Shown here in pieces: positions 8,077 to 16,823 of a stretch of DNA of 64,000 bases. Made by a program: the position numbers and the translations under genes. The notes beneath the pieces are model-generated. The model did no database searches. It was not told where the DNA came from and saw nothing but the letters and a program-made list of their open reading frames with translations. Position 1 is the first letter of the stretch. Every line of letters begins with the position of its first letter. Source of the DNA: an uncultured Shimia sp. (GTDB taxonomy: Bacteria > Pseudomonadota > Alphaproteobacteria > Rhodobacterales > Rhodobacteraceae); contig CALCOY010000034.1 in the NCBI GenBank assembly GCA_937897325.1, positions 1 to 64,000 on the forward strand, written 5' to 3'.

Positions 8077-9009
8077 ATGAGCATTGCATTCGTTTTTCCG
8101 GGCCAGGGCGCACAGACCGTCGGCATGGGCCAGGATCTGGCCGATGCCTATCCTGCGGCCCGCGCGGTCTTTGACGAGGTCGACGAGGCGCTGGGCGAAG
8201 ACTTAAGCGGGCTGATCTGGGAGGGTGACGCCGAGACGCTGACCCTGACGCAGAATGCGCAACCTGCGCTCATGGCGATGTCGATGGCCGTGATCCGCGC
8301 AATGGATGCGGAGGGTCTGCCGGTAACGAAGGCCGCCTATGTGGCCGGGCATTCGCTGGGTGAGTATTCGGCGCTCGCGGCGGCACGGGCGCTGTCGCTT
8401 TCTGATACGGCGCGGCTGCTGCGAACGCGCGGCAAGGCGATGCAGGAGGCCGTGCCTGTGGGTGTAGGCGCAATGGCGGCCCTGCTGGGCCTGGACTTCG
8501 ACACGGTGACCGAAGTGGCAGAGATGTCCGCGCAAGGGCAGGTCTGTGCAGCGGCCAATGACAACGATCCAGGGCAGGTCGTCGTCTCGGGCCATAAGGA
8601 GGCCGTGGAGCGTGCGGTGGAGATGGCCAAGGAAAGGGGGGCAAAACGTGCGGTGATGCTGCCGGTATCTGCGCCTTTTCATTGTTCCCTGATGGAGCCC
8701 GCGGCGGGCGTGATGGCCGAGGCGTTGAGCGATGTGGATGTCGAGGCACCCAAAGTGCCGATCGTGCCCAATATTCATGCGGAGGCCTGCACGAGCACGG
8801 CGCAGATCCGCAATTGTCTGGTGGATCAGGTCACAGGATCGGTGCGCTGGCGGGAAAGCGTGGCCTGGATGGCCAGCAAGGGGGTGACCGAAATCTGGGA
8901 GATCGGGGCGGGCAAGGCGCTTTCGGGCATGGCGCGGCGCATCGACCGAAGCCTCGCTGCGCGGGCCATTGGCACGCCGGATGATATTGCAAAGGCGCTG
9001 GAAGGATAA
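8077..9009 (+). CDS. fabD: Malonyl-CoA:ACP transacylase
   Basis: FabD moves malonyl from CoA to acyl carrier protein, the step that feeds fatty-acid elongation. The 310-aa product has the family landmarks: FVFPGQGAQTVGMGQDL at the N-terminus, QPALMAMS, the nucleophile serine in GHSLGEYSALAA (about residue 93), and the active-site histidine in VSAPFHCSLMEPA. Length is normal. A strong GGGGAGG sits just upstream of the ATG. It is followed after 3 nt by fabG and then by acpP, the usual fatty-acid synthesis block. Confidence 0.97.
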   Translation: MSIAFVFPGQGAQTVGMGQDLADAYPAARAVFDEVDEALGEDLSGLIWEGDAETLTLTQNAQPALMAMSMAVIRAMDAEGLPVTKAAYVAGHSLGEYSALAAARALSLSDTARLLRTRGKAMQEAVPVGVGAMAALLGLDFDTVTEVAEMSAQGQVCAAANDNDPGQVVVSGHKEAVERAVEMAKERGAKRAVMLPVSAPFHCSLMEPAAGVMAEALSDVDVEAPKVPIVPNIHAEACTSTAQIRNCLVDQVTGSVRWRESVAWMASKGVTEIWEIGAGKALSGMARRIDRSLAARAIGTPDDIAKALEG

Positions 9010-9012
9010 AAG

Positions 9013-9750
9013 ATGTTTGATCTGACGGGAAAGAACGCGCTTGTCACGGGCGCCTCGGGCGGGATCGGGGCCGAGATCGCGCGGTGCTTGCATGATGCAG
9101 GGGCAAACGTCGGTCTGAGCGGCACGCGCACCGGCCCGCTTGAGGTGCTGGCAGGCGAGTTGGGCGAACGTGCACATGTGCTCCCCTGCAATCTAAGCGA
9201 CATGGCCTTGGTCGAGGCACTGCCGGGGCAGGCAGCAGAGGCGATGGGCAGCGTCGATATTCTGGTTAACAATGCGGGGATCACCCGGGACCAGATCTTC
9301 ATGCGGATGTCGGATGAGGAATGGCGAAGCGTGATCGACGTGAACCTCACCGCGACGATGAAACTTTGCAAGGGTGTCATCCGAGGCATGATGAAGGCGC
9401 GCTGGGGGCGCATCGTCAATGTCAGCTCGATCGTGGGGTCGACGGGCAATCCCGGTCAGGCGAACTACGCGGCCTCGAAGGCGGGGATGGTGGGTATGAC
9501 GAAGTCCATTGCCTATGAGGTGGCAAGCCGCGGGATCACGGCCAATGCGGTGGCGCCAGGCTTTATCGCGACGGCGATGACGGACAAGCTGACGGACGAT
9601 CAAAAGACTGGAATCATGGGACAAATTCCTGCCGCGCGTATGGGTGAGCCGCATGAAATCGCAGCGGCTGTGCTGTATCTGGCAAGCGCTGAGGCGGCCT
9701 ATGTCACGGGCACGACCTTGCACGTCAATGGCGGTATGGCCATGTTGTAG
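9013..9750 (+). CDS. fabG: 3-oxoacyl-ACP reductase
   Basis: FabG reduces beta-ketoacyl-ACP with NADPH. The 245-aa product is a classical short-chain dehydrogenase: cofactor motif TGASGGIG near residue 14, NNAG (VDILVNNAGITRDQ), catalytic serine in NVSSIVGSTGNPGQ, and YAASKAG with catalytic Tyr and Lys. The C-terminal TGTTLHVNGGMAML is typical of FabG. It starts 3 nt after fabD, so the two genes are surely co-transcribed. Confidence 0.97.
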   Translation: MFDLTGKNALVTGASGGIGAEIARCLHDAGANVGLSGTRTGPLEVLAGELGERAHVLPCNLSDMALVEALPGQAAEAMGSVDILVNNAGITRDQIFMRMSDEEWRSVIDVNLTATMKLCKGVIRGMMKARWGRIVNVSSIVGSTGNPGQANYAASKAGMVGMTKSIAYEVASRGITANAVAPGFIATAMTDKLTDDQKTGIMGQIPAARMGEPHEIAAAVLYLASAEAAYVTGTTLHVNGGMAML

Positions 9751-9767
9751 GGCGCGCGCGCAACGCC

Positions 9768-9795
9768 TTGCCATCTTTGGCGCATATGCTATAGG
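9768..9795 (+). promoter_or_regulatory. Candidate acpP promoter
   Basis: TTGCCA (9768-9773) and TATAGG (9790-9795) are 16 bp apart in the 176-bp gap between fabG and acpP. acpP usually has its own strong promoter because the carrier protein is needed in excess over FabD and FabG. The boxes are only approximate sigma-70 matches. Confidence 0.35.
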
Positions 9796-9926
9796 CGGCG
9801 CAGATTTTCCCGGGGAGACGCCTGGGGTTCACCGCCCGAAGGGGCAAGACCTACGCTGTTCGGGGCCGCCCCGGAGGCAAAACTTCAAGGCCCTTTACAA
9901 GCGCCGTATCGAATGAGGACTGAGAC

Positions 9927-10160
9927 ATGAGCGACATCGCCGATCGTGTGAAAAAGATCGTTGTGGAACACCTGGGTGTCGAAGAGGACAAGGTGACCGA
10001 GAACGCTTCGTTCATTGATGACCTGGGCGCAGACAGCCTGGACACCGTAGAGCTTGTGATGGCCTTCGAAGAAGAGTTCGGCATCGAAATCCCCGATGAT
10101 GCGGCGGAAACCATTCAGACATTTGGCGATGCTGTGGGCTTCATCCAGAAAGCCTCGTAA
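9927..10160 (+). CDS. acpP: Acyl carrier protein
   Basis: This is a 77-aa acidic helical protein carrying the DSL motif in [20 protein letters not shown]. Ser37 is the phosphopantetheine attachment site. It starts [18 protein letters not shown], and length and sequence are typical of AcpP. It is the third gene of the fabD-fabG-acpP block, preceded by its own 176-bp gap and followed by a strong terminator. Confidence 0.98.
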   Translation: MSDIADRVKKIVVEHLGVEEDKVTENASFIDDLGADSLDTVELVMAFEEEFGIEIPDDAAETIQTFGDAVGFIQKAS

Positions 10161-10179
10161 TCGCCAGGTTATTCTGAGG

Positions 10180-10218
10180 GCGGCGTTTTTCCAAGCGGGA
10201 AAGCGCCGCTTTCTTTTT
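10180..10218 (+). terminator. Rho-independent terminator after acpP
   Basis: GCGGCG (10180-10185) pairs with CGCCGC (10204-10209). The inner TTTTTCC and GGGAAA segments extend the stem around an AAGC loop. TTTCTTTTT follows directly. It lies 20 nt past the acpP stop codon. Confidence 0.85.
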
Positions 10219-10291
10219 GCGCCGATTTTCCTGCCTTGCGATAGAAAAGAGCCCATGTGCAGAACGCGGATGGGGAGAAAACGAGCGGGAA

Positions 10292-10828
10292 ATGAATCGC
10301 GTTACTCCAACGATCAATACGCAGAGATTGACCCTGCGCGGCCTTCGGGCGCAGGATTTTGACCGCTATGCGGAGATCTGGTCGGACGAGCAGGTCGTGG
10401 TGCATATAGGGGGTCAGAGGCGCAGTCGCGATGAAAGCTGGAACGCGTTCCTCAAGATTGCCGGGCATTGGCAGATCACCGGGTTCGGGCAATGGGCCAT
10501 TGAGGATCATGTTTCCAAGCGTGTGATCGGGCAGACCGGCTTTTTCTACGGAGCGCGGGGGTATGGACCGGATTTTGATGCGCATCCAGAAGCGGGTTGG
10601 GTGCTGGCGCCGGAAACCCACGGCAACGGTTTCGGGCGCGAGGCGGCCTTTGCGGCACATGACTGGTTTGACCGGGTGATCACGGGGCCGCTGGTCTGTC
10701 AGATCACGCCCGAGAACGGGCCTTCGCATCGGCTCGCGGATGCGCTGGGCTATGTGAAGATGGGTGCGCGCGAGGATGTTGATTTGCTCTTGCGGAAGTC
10801 GCCGCCACAGCGGCGCGGTCTAGGCTGA
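10292..10828 (+). CDS. GNAT acetyltransferase, RimJ/RimL type
   Basis: The 178-aa product opens with the RimJ/RimL-like pattern TQRLTLRGLRAQDFDRYAEIWSD. The acetyl-CoA-binding region comes later (EAGWVLAPETHGNGFGREAAFAAHDWF), followed by NGPSHRLADALGYVKMG. Such enzymes acetylate protein N-termini or small amines; the substrate is not predictable here. I chose the ATG at 10292, preceded by GAGCGGGAA, over the upstream in-frame start at 10217, which overlaps the acpP terminator. Confidence 0.85.
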   Translation: MNRVTPTINTQRLTLRGLRAQDFDRYAEIWSDEQVVVHIGGQRRSRDESWNAFLKIAGHWQITGFGQWAIEDHVSKRVIGQTGFFYGARGYGPDFDAHPEAGWVLAPETHGNGFGREAAFAAHDWFDRVITGPLVCQITPENGPSHRLADALGYVKMGAREDVDLLLRKSPPQRRGLG

Positions 10829-10895
10829 ACCTTGGACAGGGCGCATATCGCGCTATGCTAAAGGGCATCACTGAAATCGACTGGAGGCGTTTGTC

Positions 10896-11639
10896 ATGAT
10901 GATCTATCCGACACTCGAATTGCTGGGCGGTCGCTGTGTGACGCTGTCGCGGGGCAATATGGACCAGCCTTCGATTTGGCATGTTGACCCTTTGGAGATC
11001 GTGCGCGATTGGGCCGGGACGGGCGCGTCTTGGATGCATCTGACAGATTTCGACGGGGTCGACGGGCGCAACGACAATGCGGATCTGGTCCAAGAGATCA
11101 TTTTGGCGGCACAGATTCCGGTGCAGCTGGGTGGTGGTTTTCGGACGGCGGATGGCGTGGCACAGTGGATCGATAAGGGCGTAGGCCGGGTGGTGATCGG
11201 CACTTGGGCGGCGCAAGATCCCGACGGCGTCAAAGCCCTGGCCAAACGCTATCCCGATCAGATCGTCCTTTCGGTGGCGGTCTGGAAAGGACAGGTGATG
11301 CTCAACGGTTGGCGGAATGCTTCGGCCCTGTCCCCCGAGACGTTCCTTCGGGCCTTTGCCGATACGCCTTTGGCGGCAGTCATGATCACGGATATCGACA
11401 GCGATATCGATGACTACGATGCGCAGATGGGGGTTATTTCGGGTCTCGCGACCAAGGCCTCGGCCCCGGTGATCGCAAGCGGGGTGGTGCGCAGCCTCGA
11501 CGATATTGCACGGCTGAAATACATTCCGGGCGTGGATGGGGCGATTGTGGGCCGCGCGCTTTTCAGCAAGACCTTCACGCTGAGCGACGCGCTGGAGGTT
11601 GCCGCGCCCGACCGGGAGCCGGTAGCGGATTTCATGTGA
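10896..11639 (+). CDS. HisA-like (beta/alpha)8 barrel protein, catalytic residues replaced
   Basis: The 247-aa sequence follows HisA (phosphoribosyl-formimino-AICAR-phosphate isomerase) along its whole length. It keeps PVQLGGGFR, the phosphate-binding IASGVVRSL and DGAIVGRALF. The two acid/base aspartates of HisA are changed: the first strand reads YPTLEL with Glu at residue 8, where HisA has YPAIDL, and the second reads LSVAVW with Ala at 128, where HisA has GIDAR. The normal his operon is not next to it. I therefore expect a paralogue with a changed or lost activity rather than the histidine enzyme. The start ATG could be 10896 or the next codon. Confidence 0.8.
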   Translation: MMIYPTLELLGGRCVTLSRGNMDQPSIWHVDPLEIVRDWAGTGASWMHLTDFDGVDGRNDNADLVQEIILAAQIPVQLGGGFRTADGVAQWIDKGVGRVVIGTWAAQDPDGVKALAKRYPDQIVLSVAVWKGQVMLNGWRNASALSPETFLRAFADTPLAAVMITDIDSDIDDYDAQMGVISGLATKASAPVIASGVVRSLDDIARLKYIPGVDGAIVGRALFSKTFTLSDALEVAAPDREPVADFM

Positions 11640-11656
11640 TCAGCGGTCGGCTGGGT

Positions 11657-12262
11657 TCACTCATCTGGGCGCTTGAGTTCGAACAGCTCTGTGATGCGGG
11701 CATAGTCCCGATACCCCAGCCGGGCAAGAGGCTGAAAGGTCGTTACGTCAAAACGCCCATCGCGCAGGCAATTGTCGCGGATATGCACCCCTGTGACTTC
11801 TCCGAAAACGACGCGGTTTGCCGCGCCAGGTAGTTCCACGATCTTGGTGAGCTTGCATTCAAGCGAGGCAGGCACGCCTGCGACCCTGGGGCAGTCGATG
11901 GTTTCGCATTTGGCCGCTGTCAGGCCTGCTTCGGTGAATTCATCGACATCTCTGGCAAACCCTCCAGAGCTTAAATTCATAACGCCGCGCGCTTCGTATT
12001 CGACGATGTTCACGCAGAAAATACCCGTAGCGGCGATGTTGGTCACGCTGTCCTTGGTGCCGCGCTGGTCGGGTTTGGCCCCGGTCGAGGCAAACATGAC
12101 CTGCGGAGGCACGTAGGCCACAGCGTTGAAGAACGAATAGGGCGCAAGATTCGCCCGACCGTCGGCATCGCGGGTCGAGATCCAGCCGATGGGTCGGGGT
12201 GTCACGATGGCGTTGAAGGGGTTGTGCGGCAATCCATGGCCGTCGGCGGGGCGGTAGAACAT
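11657..12262 (-). CDS. Flavin reductase-like FMN-binding protein
   Basis: The 201-aa product has the split-barrel flavoprotein pattern: FNAIVTPRPIGWISTRDADG at the N-terminus, NLAPYSFFNAVAYVPPQVMF, then GIFCVNIVEYEARGVMNLSS. This family (DIM6/NTAB type) binds FMN and reduces flavin for partner oxygenases or acts as a small oxidoreductase; no partner is evident here. GAAGGAAG precedes the ATG at 12262. It converges on the HisA-like gene. Confidence 0.88.
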   Translation of the reverse strand: MFYRPADGHGLPHNPFNAIVTPRPIGWISTRDADGRANLAPYSFFNAVAYVPPQVMFASTGAKPDQRGTKDSVTNIAATGIFCVNIVEYEARGVMNLSSGGFARDVDEFTEAGLTAAKCETIDCPRVAGVPASLECKLTKIVELPGAANRVVFGEVTGVHIRDNCLRDGRFDVTTFQPLARLGYRDYARITELFELKRPDE

Positions 12263-12344
12263 CTGGCTTCCTTCGGGGTCGTTTGCGCAAGGCTTAGGCG
12301 CATGTTAGGGCGAAGGCCAGACGCAACTATCCTGACCTGCCCAA

Positions 12345-12833
12345 ATGCTCCAACTGAACGTCGAAACGCCGGAGGATTGGTGGGAGGTCGAGGCGCTCTA
12401 TGATCTGTGTTTCGCGCCGGGGCGGACGGCGCTGTCATCCTACCGGCTGCGTGAGGAGGTGCCCATGGTGGGTCCGCTTTGTCAGGTCGCGCGGGACGAG
12501 GGCGGTATTCTGGCCGGAGCAATCCGCTATTGGCCGGTGCAGATCGGTGCCGTCGAGGCCCTGCTGCTGGGCCCGATCGCAGTGCATCCGACACGGCAGG
12601 GCGAGGGGGTCGGTGCCATTCTGATCGAAGAGACGCTGGCGGCGGCGGCAGGGCTTGGCTGGGAACGCGCGCTGTTGGTGGGCGATGCCCCCTATTACAG
12701 GCGGTTCGGCTTTGAAAAACTGAGTGATGTGGCGATGCCGCCGCCGACCAATCCGGAGCGGGTTCTGGGGCGGTCCCTGGTCCCTGGTGCCTGGGATCGT
12801 ATTGCAGGACAGGTGATGCGGGCATTGAAATGA
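12345..12833 (+). CDS. GNAT acetyltransferase
   Basis: The 162-aa product has the compact GNAT layout with LLGPIAVHPTRQGEGVGAIL (motif A, acetyl-CoA binding, about residues 67-86), ERALLVGDAPYYRRFGF and a tryptophan-rich end. The YYRRFGFEKL pattern is typical of the YhbS/Eis-like N-acetyltransferases. The substrate is unknown. It is divergent from the flavin reductase and followed closely by the EcsC-family gene. Confidence 0.88.
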   Translation: MLQLNVETPEDWWEVEALYDLCFAPGRTALSSYRLREEVPMVGPLCQVARDEGGILAGAIRYWPVQIGAVEALLLGPIAVHPTRQGEGVGAILIEETLAAAAGLGWERALLVGDAPYYRRFGFEKLSDVAMPPPTNPERVLGRSLVPGAWDRIAGQVMRALK

Positions 12834-12860
12834 GCGGCGCGACGTCTCATTTTGATCCTC

Positions 12861-13616
12861 ATGGATGATTTGATTTTTGTGGGACCGGTTGATCTTGAGG
12901 CCGAGTTGGATAGCCTTGCAAAGCGCTACAAGAGTGCGGGCGGGCTGGGGATGGATATCCTGAACCTTGTGGGCAGTCAGGCGGATGGTCTGATCGACGG
13001 GCTGCCGAAACCTGTTGCGGAGCGGTTGAACGAGGTCACCCGGCTGGCCCTGATACAGGCGATGAACGCGGCTTCTGTGTCGCGCAAGGCGGTGCCCGAT
13101 CAGGCCGGGTGGCTGAACCGGACGGTCAGCGCGGCGATGGGGGCGGCTGGTGGCTTTGGCGGTCTGCCCACGGCGCTGGCGGAACTGCCGGTCACGACGA
13201 CGCTACTTTTGCGGGTGATCGAAGGGGTCGCGGTGCAGAACCGGTTTGATCCAACTGCGGAATCGGTGCGGTTTGACTGTGTGCAGGTCTTCGCGTCGGC
13301 CGGGCCGCTGTCGCATGACGACGGTGCGGATATCGCCTTTCTTTCGGCCCGTCTGGGCATGAGCGGTCTGGCGATGAACACGCTGGTGGCGCGCGTGGCG
13401 CCGAAACTGGCAACCGTTCTGGGCCAGAAGTTGGGCGCACAGGCGATCCCGATACTTGGGGCCGCGGCGGGGGCAGCGACGAACTACGCCTATACCAAGT
13501 ATTATGAGGAAATGGCGCATGTGCAATTTGGATTGCGGCGCCTGGCGATTGATGCGGATCGTGATCCGCAGGCGCTGATCGAGGATTTCACAACGCGTCT
13601 GGACCGGCTCCGATAG
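12861..13616 (+). CDS. EcsC-family protein
   Basis: The 251-aa product matches the EcsC protein family (named after the third gene of the Bacillus ecs locus). It has an N-terminal alpha-helical part, the glycine/alanine-rich membrane-active segment AAMGAAGGFGGLPTALAELPVTTTL (read in two parts around residues 88-112) and a second glycine-rich region AIPILGAAAGAATNYAYTKYYEE. Function is not established for the family. I took the ATG at 12861 over a TTG at 12852. Its last 29 nt overlap the convergent modC gene. Confidence 0.82.
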   Translation: MDDLIFVGPVDLEAELDSLAKRYKSAGGLGMDILNLVGSQADGLIDGLPKPVAERLNEVTRLALIQAMNAASVSRKAVPDQAGWLNRTVSAAMGAAGGFGGLPTALAELPVTTTLLLRVIEGVAVQNRFDPTAESVRFDCVQVFASAGPLSHDDGADIAFLSARLGMSGLAMNTLVARVAPKLATVLGQKLGAQAIPILGAAAGAATNYAYTKYYEEMAHVQFGLRRLAIDADRDPQALIEDFTTRLDRLR

Positions 13617-14685
13617 CGCCCGGGGCCACGGCCATGGCTTTGATGATGGCGTGACACTGAAGGCCTGTGCGCAGCCCCATTGTTTTGACCGTGCGGGCTG
13701 TAATCCGGGCCAGAAGCCTCTCGCCTGACGCATCAAGCGTGATGGCAGCGCCGGGCCCATCACCGGGATGAATGCCGGTGATGGTCACCGGCAGGGAATT
13801 GACGGCGGAAAGCCCCTGCGGGGGATCAAGTGACAGGATCACGTCCTGCGCCAGAACGCGCAGGCGCAGGGTGGTGCCGATGGGGGCTTTTACACCGGGC
13901 AATTCGAGCGGGCCAGCCCCGACCTGCAGGCGGCTGAGCCCGTCTGAGGCATGGTCGGTTACTGTGGCGCGCAGGACGGCACCGGCCTCGCGCACGCCCA
14001 GAAGCGGGATGGCGGCGGGGTCGGCCATAACGTCAAAGACGGGACCCGACGCGGCAACGCGGCCATCCTTCAGCAGGATCATCTGATCGGCGAGGCGCGC
14101 GATTTCGTCCACGGCGTGGCTGACATAAAGGATGGGCAGACCCGCCTCGGCTTTGAGGCGTTCGAGATAGGGCAGTATGTGCTGTTTGCGGGGCGCATCA
14201 AGCGCGGCGAGCGGTTCGTCCATCAGGAGCATCCGGGGACGTGAGAGAAGCGCGCGGCCCAGGGCCGCGCGTTGTTTTTCTCCGCCTGAGAGGGCGGCGG
14301 GGTGGCGTTCCAGCAGGGGTGCGAGGCCCAGAAGGGCGATCACGCCGTCTTCGCTGATGGTGGCGGGGCGTTTGGCAAAGCGCCCGCCATAGCGCAGGTT
14401 CTGAAGGACAGTGAGATGTGGAAAAAGGCGGGCATCCTGAAAGACATAGCCCAACGCGCGTTTGTGTGGCGGCAGATGGCGGCCGGTCCGGTGGTCGAAG
14501 ACCAGATCGCCGTCGATGATGATTTGGCCCTTGTCGGGGCGCAAAAGGCCCGCGACGGCGTTCACGATGGTGGTCTTGCCAGCACCCGATCGACCAAAAA
14601 GGGCGGTGACACCGGGTCCGGTCTCGAAGCCCGTGTCGATAGTGAAACCGCCGAATCGGTGCGTGATCTGGACCGAAAGGCTCAT
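13588..14685 (-). CDS. modC: Molybdate ABC transporter ATP-binding protein
   Basis: ModC powers molybdate import. The 365-aa product has Walker A GRSGAGKTT, Q-loop YVFQDARLFPHLT, signature LSGGEKQR, Walker B LLMDEPLAALD and the switch His in YVSHAVDEI. The C-terminal ~110 residues carry the TOBE/Mop-like molybdate-binding domain (PLELPGVKAPIGTTLRLRV). The start ATG at 14685 overlaps the modB stop in an ATGA; the longer frame to 14724 lies inside modB. It is the last gene of the minus-strand modABC operon. Confidence 0.96.
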   Translation of the reverse strand: MSLSVQITHRFGGFTIDTGFETGPGVTALFGRSGAGKTTIVNAVAGLLRPDKGQIIIDGDLVFDHRTGRHLPPHKRALGYVFQDARLFPHLTVLQNLRYGGRFAKRPATISEDGVIALLGLAPLLERHPAALSGGEKQRAALGRALLSRPRMLLMDEPLAALDAPRKQHILPYLERLKAEAGLPILYVSHAVDEIARLADQMILLKDGRVAASGPVFDVMADPAAIPLLGVREAGAVLRATVTDHASDGLSRLQVGAGPLELPGVKAPIGTTLRLRVLAQDVILSLDPPQGLSAVNSLPVTITGIHPGDGPGAAITLDASGERLLARITARTVKTMGLRTGLQCHAIIKAMAVAPGAIGAGPDAL

Positions 14686-15374
14686 CCCCCCGCGATCCTT
14701 GCGGCGACACGACGGGCGAGCCATTCGGACAGCAAAACCGCGACGACCGCCAAAAGACAGGCCCAGAGGACCAGACGGATGGCCTCGGCCTCACCGCCGG
14801 GCACCTGGAGGAGGGTGTAGATGGCTGAGGGCATTGTCTGGGTCTGGCCGGGAATGTTGGCGACGAAGGTGATCGTGGCGCCGAATTCGCCGATGGCCTT
14901 GGCAAAGCCCATGACCGCGCCCGCAAGGATGCCGGGCAGGATCAGGGGCAGTGTGACTGTGCTGAAAACGGCCCAGCCTGGGGCCCCAAGCGTTGCTGCG
15001 GCGGCCTCGATCTTGGGGTCTACGGCCTCGATCGCCAGGCGCATGGCGCGGACCATAAGGGGAAAGCCCATGATGATGGCGGCCAGCACGGCGCCTGTCC
15101 AGCGGAAGGCGAGGACCAGCCCGAACGTGTCTTCGAGAAAGCGGCCCGCAGGGCCGCTGCGCCCGAAGGCGATGAGCAGAAGGTATCCGGTAACGACAGG
15201 AGGCAGGACAAGCGGCAAGTGGACGAGCGCGTTGAGGAGCCCCTTTCCGATGAAATCGCGGCGCGCCAGCAGCCAGGCGACCCAAAGGGCGAGCGGCAGG
15301 CTGAGAAGTGTGGCGAAAACACCTACGAAGAGCGAAAGGCGCAAAGCCTCCCATCCTCCAGGATCAAGCATCAT
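14682..15374 (-). CDS. modB: Molybdate ABC transporter permease
   Basis: ModB is the membrane channel of the molybdate importer. The 230-aa product has five or six hydrophobic segments and the family start LRLSLFVGVFATLLSLPLAL. It also has the PLVLPPVVTGYLLL motif and the EAA loop EAAAATLGAPGWAVFSTVTL that contacts ModC. It overlaps both neighbours by 4 nt (ATGA), so modA, modB and modC form one transcript. Confidence 0.96.
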   Translation of the reverse strand: MMLDPGGWEALRLSLFVGVFATLLSLPLALWVAWLLARRDFIGKGLLNALVHLPLVLPPVVTGYLLLIAFGRSGPAGRFLEDTFGLVLAFRWTGAVLAAIIMGFPLMVRAMRLAIEAVDPKIEAAAATLGAPGWAVFSTVTLPLILPGILAGAVMGFAKAIGEFGATITFVANIPGQTQTMPSAIYTLLQVPGGEAEAIRLVLWACLLAVVAVLLSEWLARRVAARIAGG

Positions 15375-16117
15375 TCAGGCAACGGGATCAGCCCGTGGGT
15401 TTTGAAGATTGTCGCCGCGGTCTCGGATGTCAGGTGCGCCATGAAAGCCTGACCGGGGTCAGTGAGTGCTACTGCCGGATAGAGTATTGGGGGATGCATG
15501 TCTGGGGGAACCTCGTAGAGCACGGTCACGGCCGGGTCGGCTTGCGCGTCGGAGGCATAGACGATGCCAAGCGGTGTTTCGCGGCGCGCGACGAGGGCGA
15601 GGGCGAGGCGGACATTTTCGACCTCGGCCAATCGGTCTGAAAGGGTTTCCCAGGCATTCAGGTTCTTAAGCCAGGCCTTGGCGTAGATCCCGGCAGGCAC
15701 GGCGCGGTGCTGACCCATGGCGAGGCGCCCATCTTCAAGACGATTGCTCAGGATTTGTGCGTTAGGGTCTGACAGCGGCGCGGCCTCTTCTGGCCCAATC
15801 AGGACGAGGCGATTGGTCAAAAGATCGATGCTTTGGCCTGTATCCAAAATGCCCCGACCCGCAAGCCAGTCCATCCAGTTGGGATTGGCAAGGATTAGCA
15901 CATCCGCCGGCGCGCCAAGCGAGACTTGCCGGGCCATGGTGCCCGATCCGCCGAAGCTTAGATCGACGGGGCCGTCCCAATCCGTTGCGATCTCATCCAG
16001 CGCGCCCTGTAGCGAGGCGGCGGCAAAGACTGTGACGCGGTCGCCGGCATATGCGGCAATCCCGGACCAGATGCCAAAGAGAAGCGTCAAGCCTTTGATC
16101 TGGAACCGCGTTTTCAT
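15371..16117 (-). CDS. modA: Molybdate ABC transporter substrate-binding protein
   Basis: The 248-aa periplasmic binding protein begins with a signal peptide (MKTRFQIKGLTLLFGIWSG, cleavage near AYA-GD). The ModA pattern then follows: VTVFAAASLQGALDEIA, SFGGSGTMARQVSLGAPADV with the oxyanion-binding serines, and GIVYASDAQADPAVTV near the end. It is the first gene of the modABC operon. I looked in the 178-bp upstream gap for a ModE-type inverted repeat and saw none. Confidence 0.95.
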   Translation of the reverse strand: MKTRFQIKGLTLLFGIWSGIAAYAGDRVTVFAAASLQGALDEIATDWDGPVDLSFGGSGTMARQVSLGAPADVLILANPNWMDWLAGRGILDTGQSIDLLTNRLVLIGPEEAAPLSDPNAQILSNRLEDGRLAMGQHRAVPAGIYAKAWLKNLNAWETLSDRLAEVENVRLALALVARRETPLGIVYASDAQADPAVTVLYEVPPDMHPPILYPAVALTDPGQAFMAHLTSETAATIFKTHGLIPLPE

Positions 16118-16295
16118 GGTGCTGACTATCTGCGAAGGTCAATGCGATCTCAAGCGGCAATACCGACACGAGAACGTCACGCGAATGACGCAATAATGCA
16201 CTCAATCCCTGCGTTAACCTTCCATTACTGGTGTTTCCGGCAACAACGGTCTATATTGGCGAAAAATAAAGATATTTCGAGTTAGTGAACAGGTC

Positions 16296-16754
16296 ATGCT
16301 TAGTCAGATGCCACTCCGTTTGGGAGGATCGCATAAATCCGATGTCCGCACGCAATTTGCGGCGATGTGCTATCGGTATGAGCACAGCAAGTTGCAGATC
16401 CTTCTGGTGACATCGCGCACGCGGCGGCGCTGGATTGTGCCGAAGGGCTGGCCGATGGACGGCAAGACGGCTTCTGGTTCGGCTGCCCAGGAGGCCTGGG
16501 AGGAAGCCGGTGCGGTGGGCCGTGTCGACGGGCGGCCGCTGGGGATCTATTCTTATGTAAAGGAGACTGGTCTTGATGCGGGGATGCCCTGTGTCGTGAT
16601 GGTCTATGCGCTCAAAGTGAAATCGCTGGCCAAGAAGTTCCCCGAAGTCGGGCAGCGCAAACGCCAATGGGTGTCGCGCAAACGTGCGGCCAAACTGGTG
16701 GCGGAGCCTGAGCTGGCACGCATCCTGCGGGATTTCGATCCGCGTCATCTGTGA
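16296..16754 (+). CDS. Nudix hydrolase, DIPP-like
   Basis: The 152-aa product has a Nudix box in PKGWPMDGKTASGSAAQEAW followed by EEAGA (about residues 48-72). Compared with the canonical GX5EX7REUXEE pattern, the first Glu is Lys and the Arg is Gln, while the metal-binding EE pair is kept. This resembles the diphosphoinositol-polyphosphate/dinucleoside-polyphosphate hydrolase type. It lies 5' of DUF1178 and SDR genes but is divergent from modA. The role is probably cleavage of a nucleoside-diphosphate derivative. Confidence 0.85.
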   Translation: MLSQMPLRLGGSHKSDVRTQFAAMCYRYEHSKLQILLVTSRTRRRWIVPKGWPMDGKTASGSAAQEAWEEAGAVGRVDGRPLGIYSYVKETGLDAGMPCVVMVYALKVKSLAKKFPEVGQRKRQWVSRKRAAKLVAEPELARILRDFDPRHL

Positions 16755-16823
16755 CCAGACGTGCCATTGACCTGGATGCACTGGTCGTTATCTCTCCGAT
16801 AGCGTCGAGCATGAGTGTGTATG

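Noticed and set aside
16118-16295. ModE box or molybdenum-cofactor riboswitch before modA
   Set aside because: I found no TATA-rich inverted repeat of the ModE type and no structured leader.
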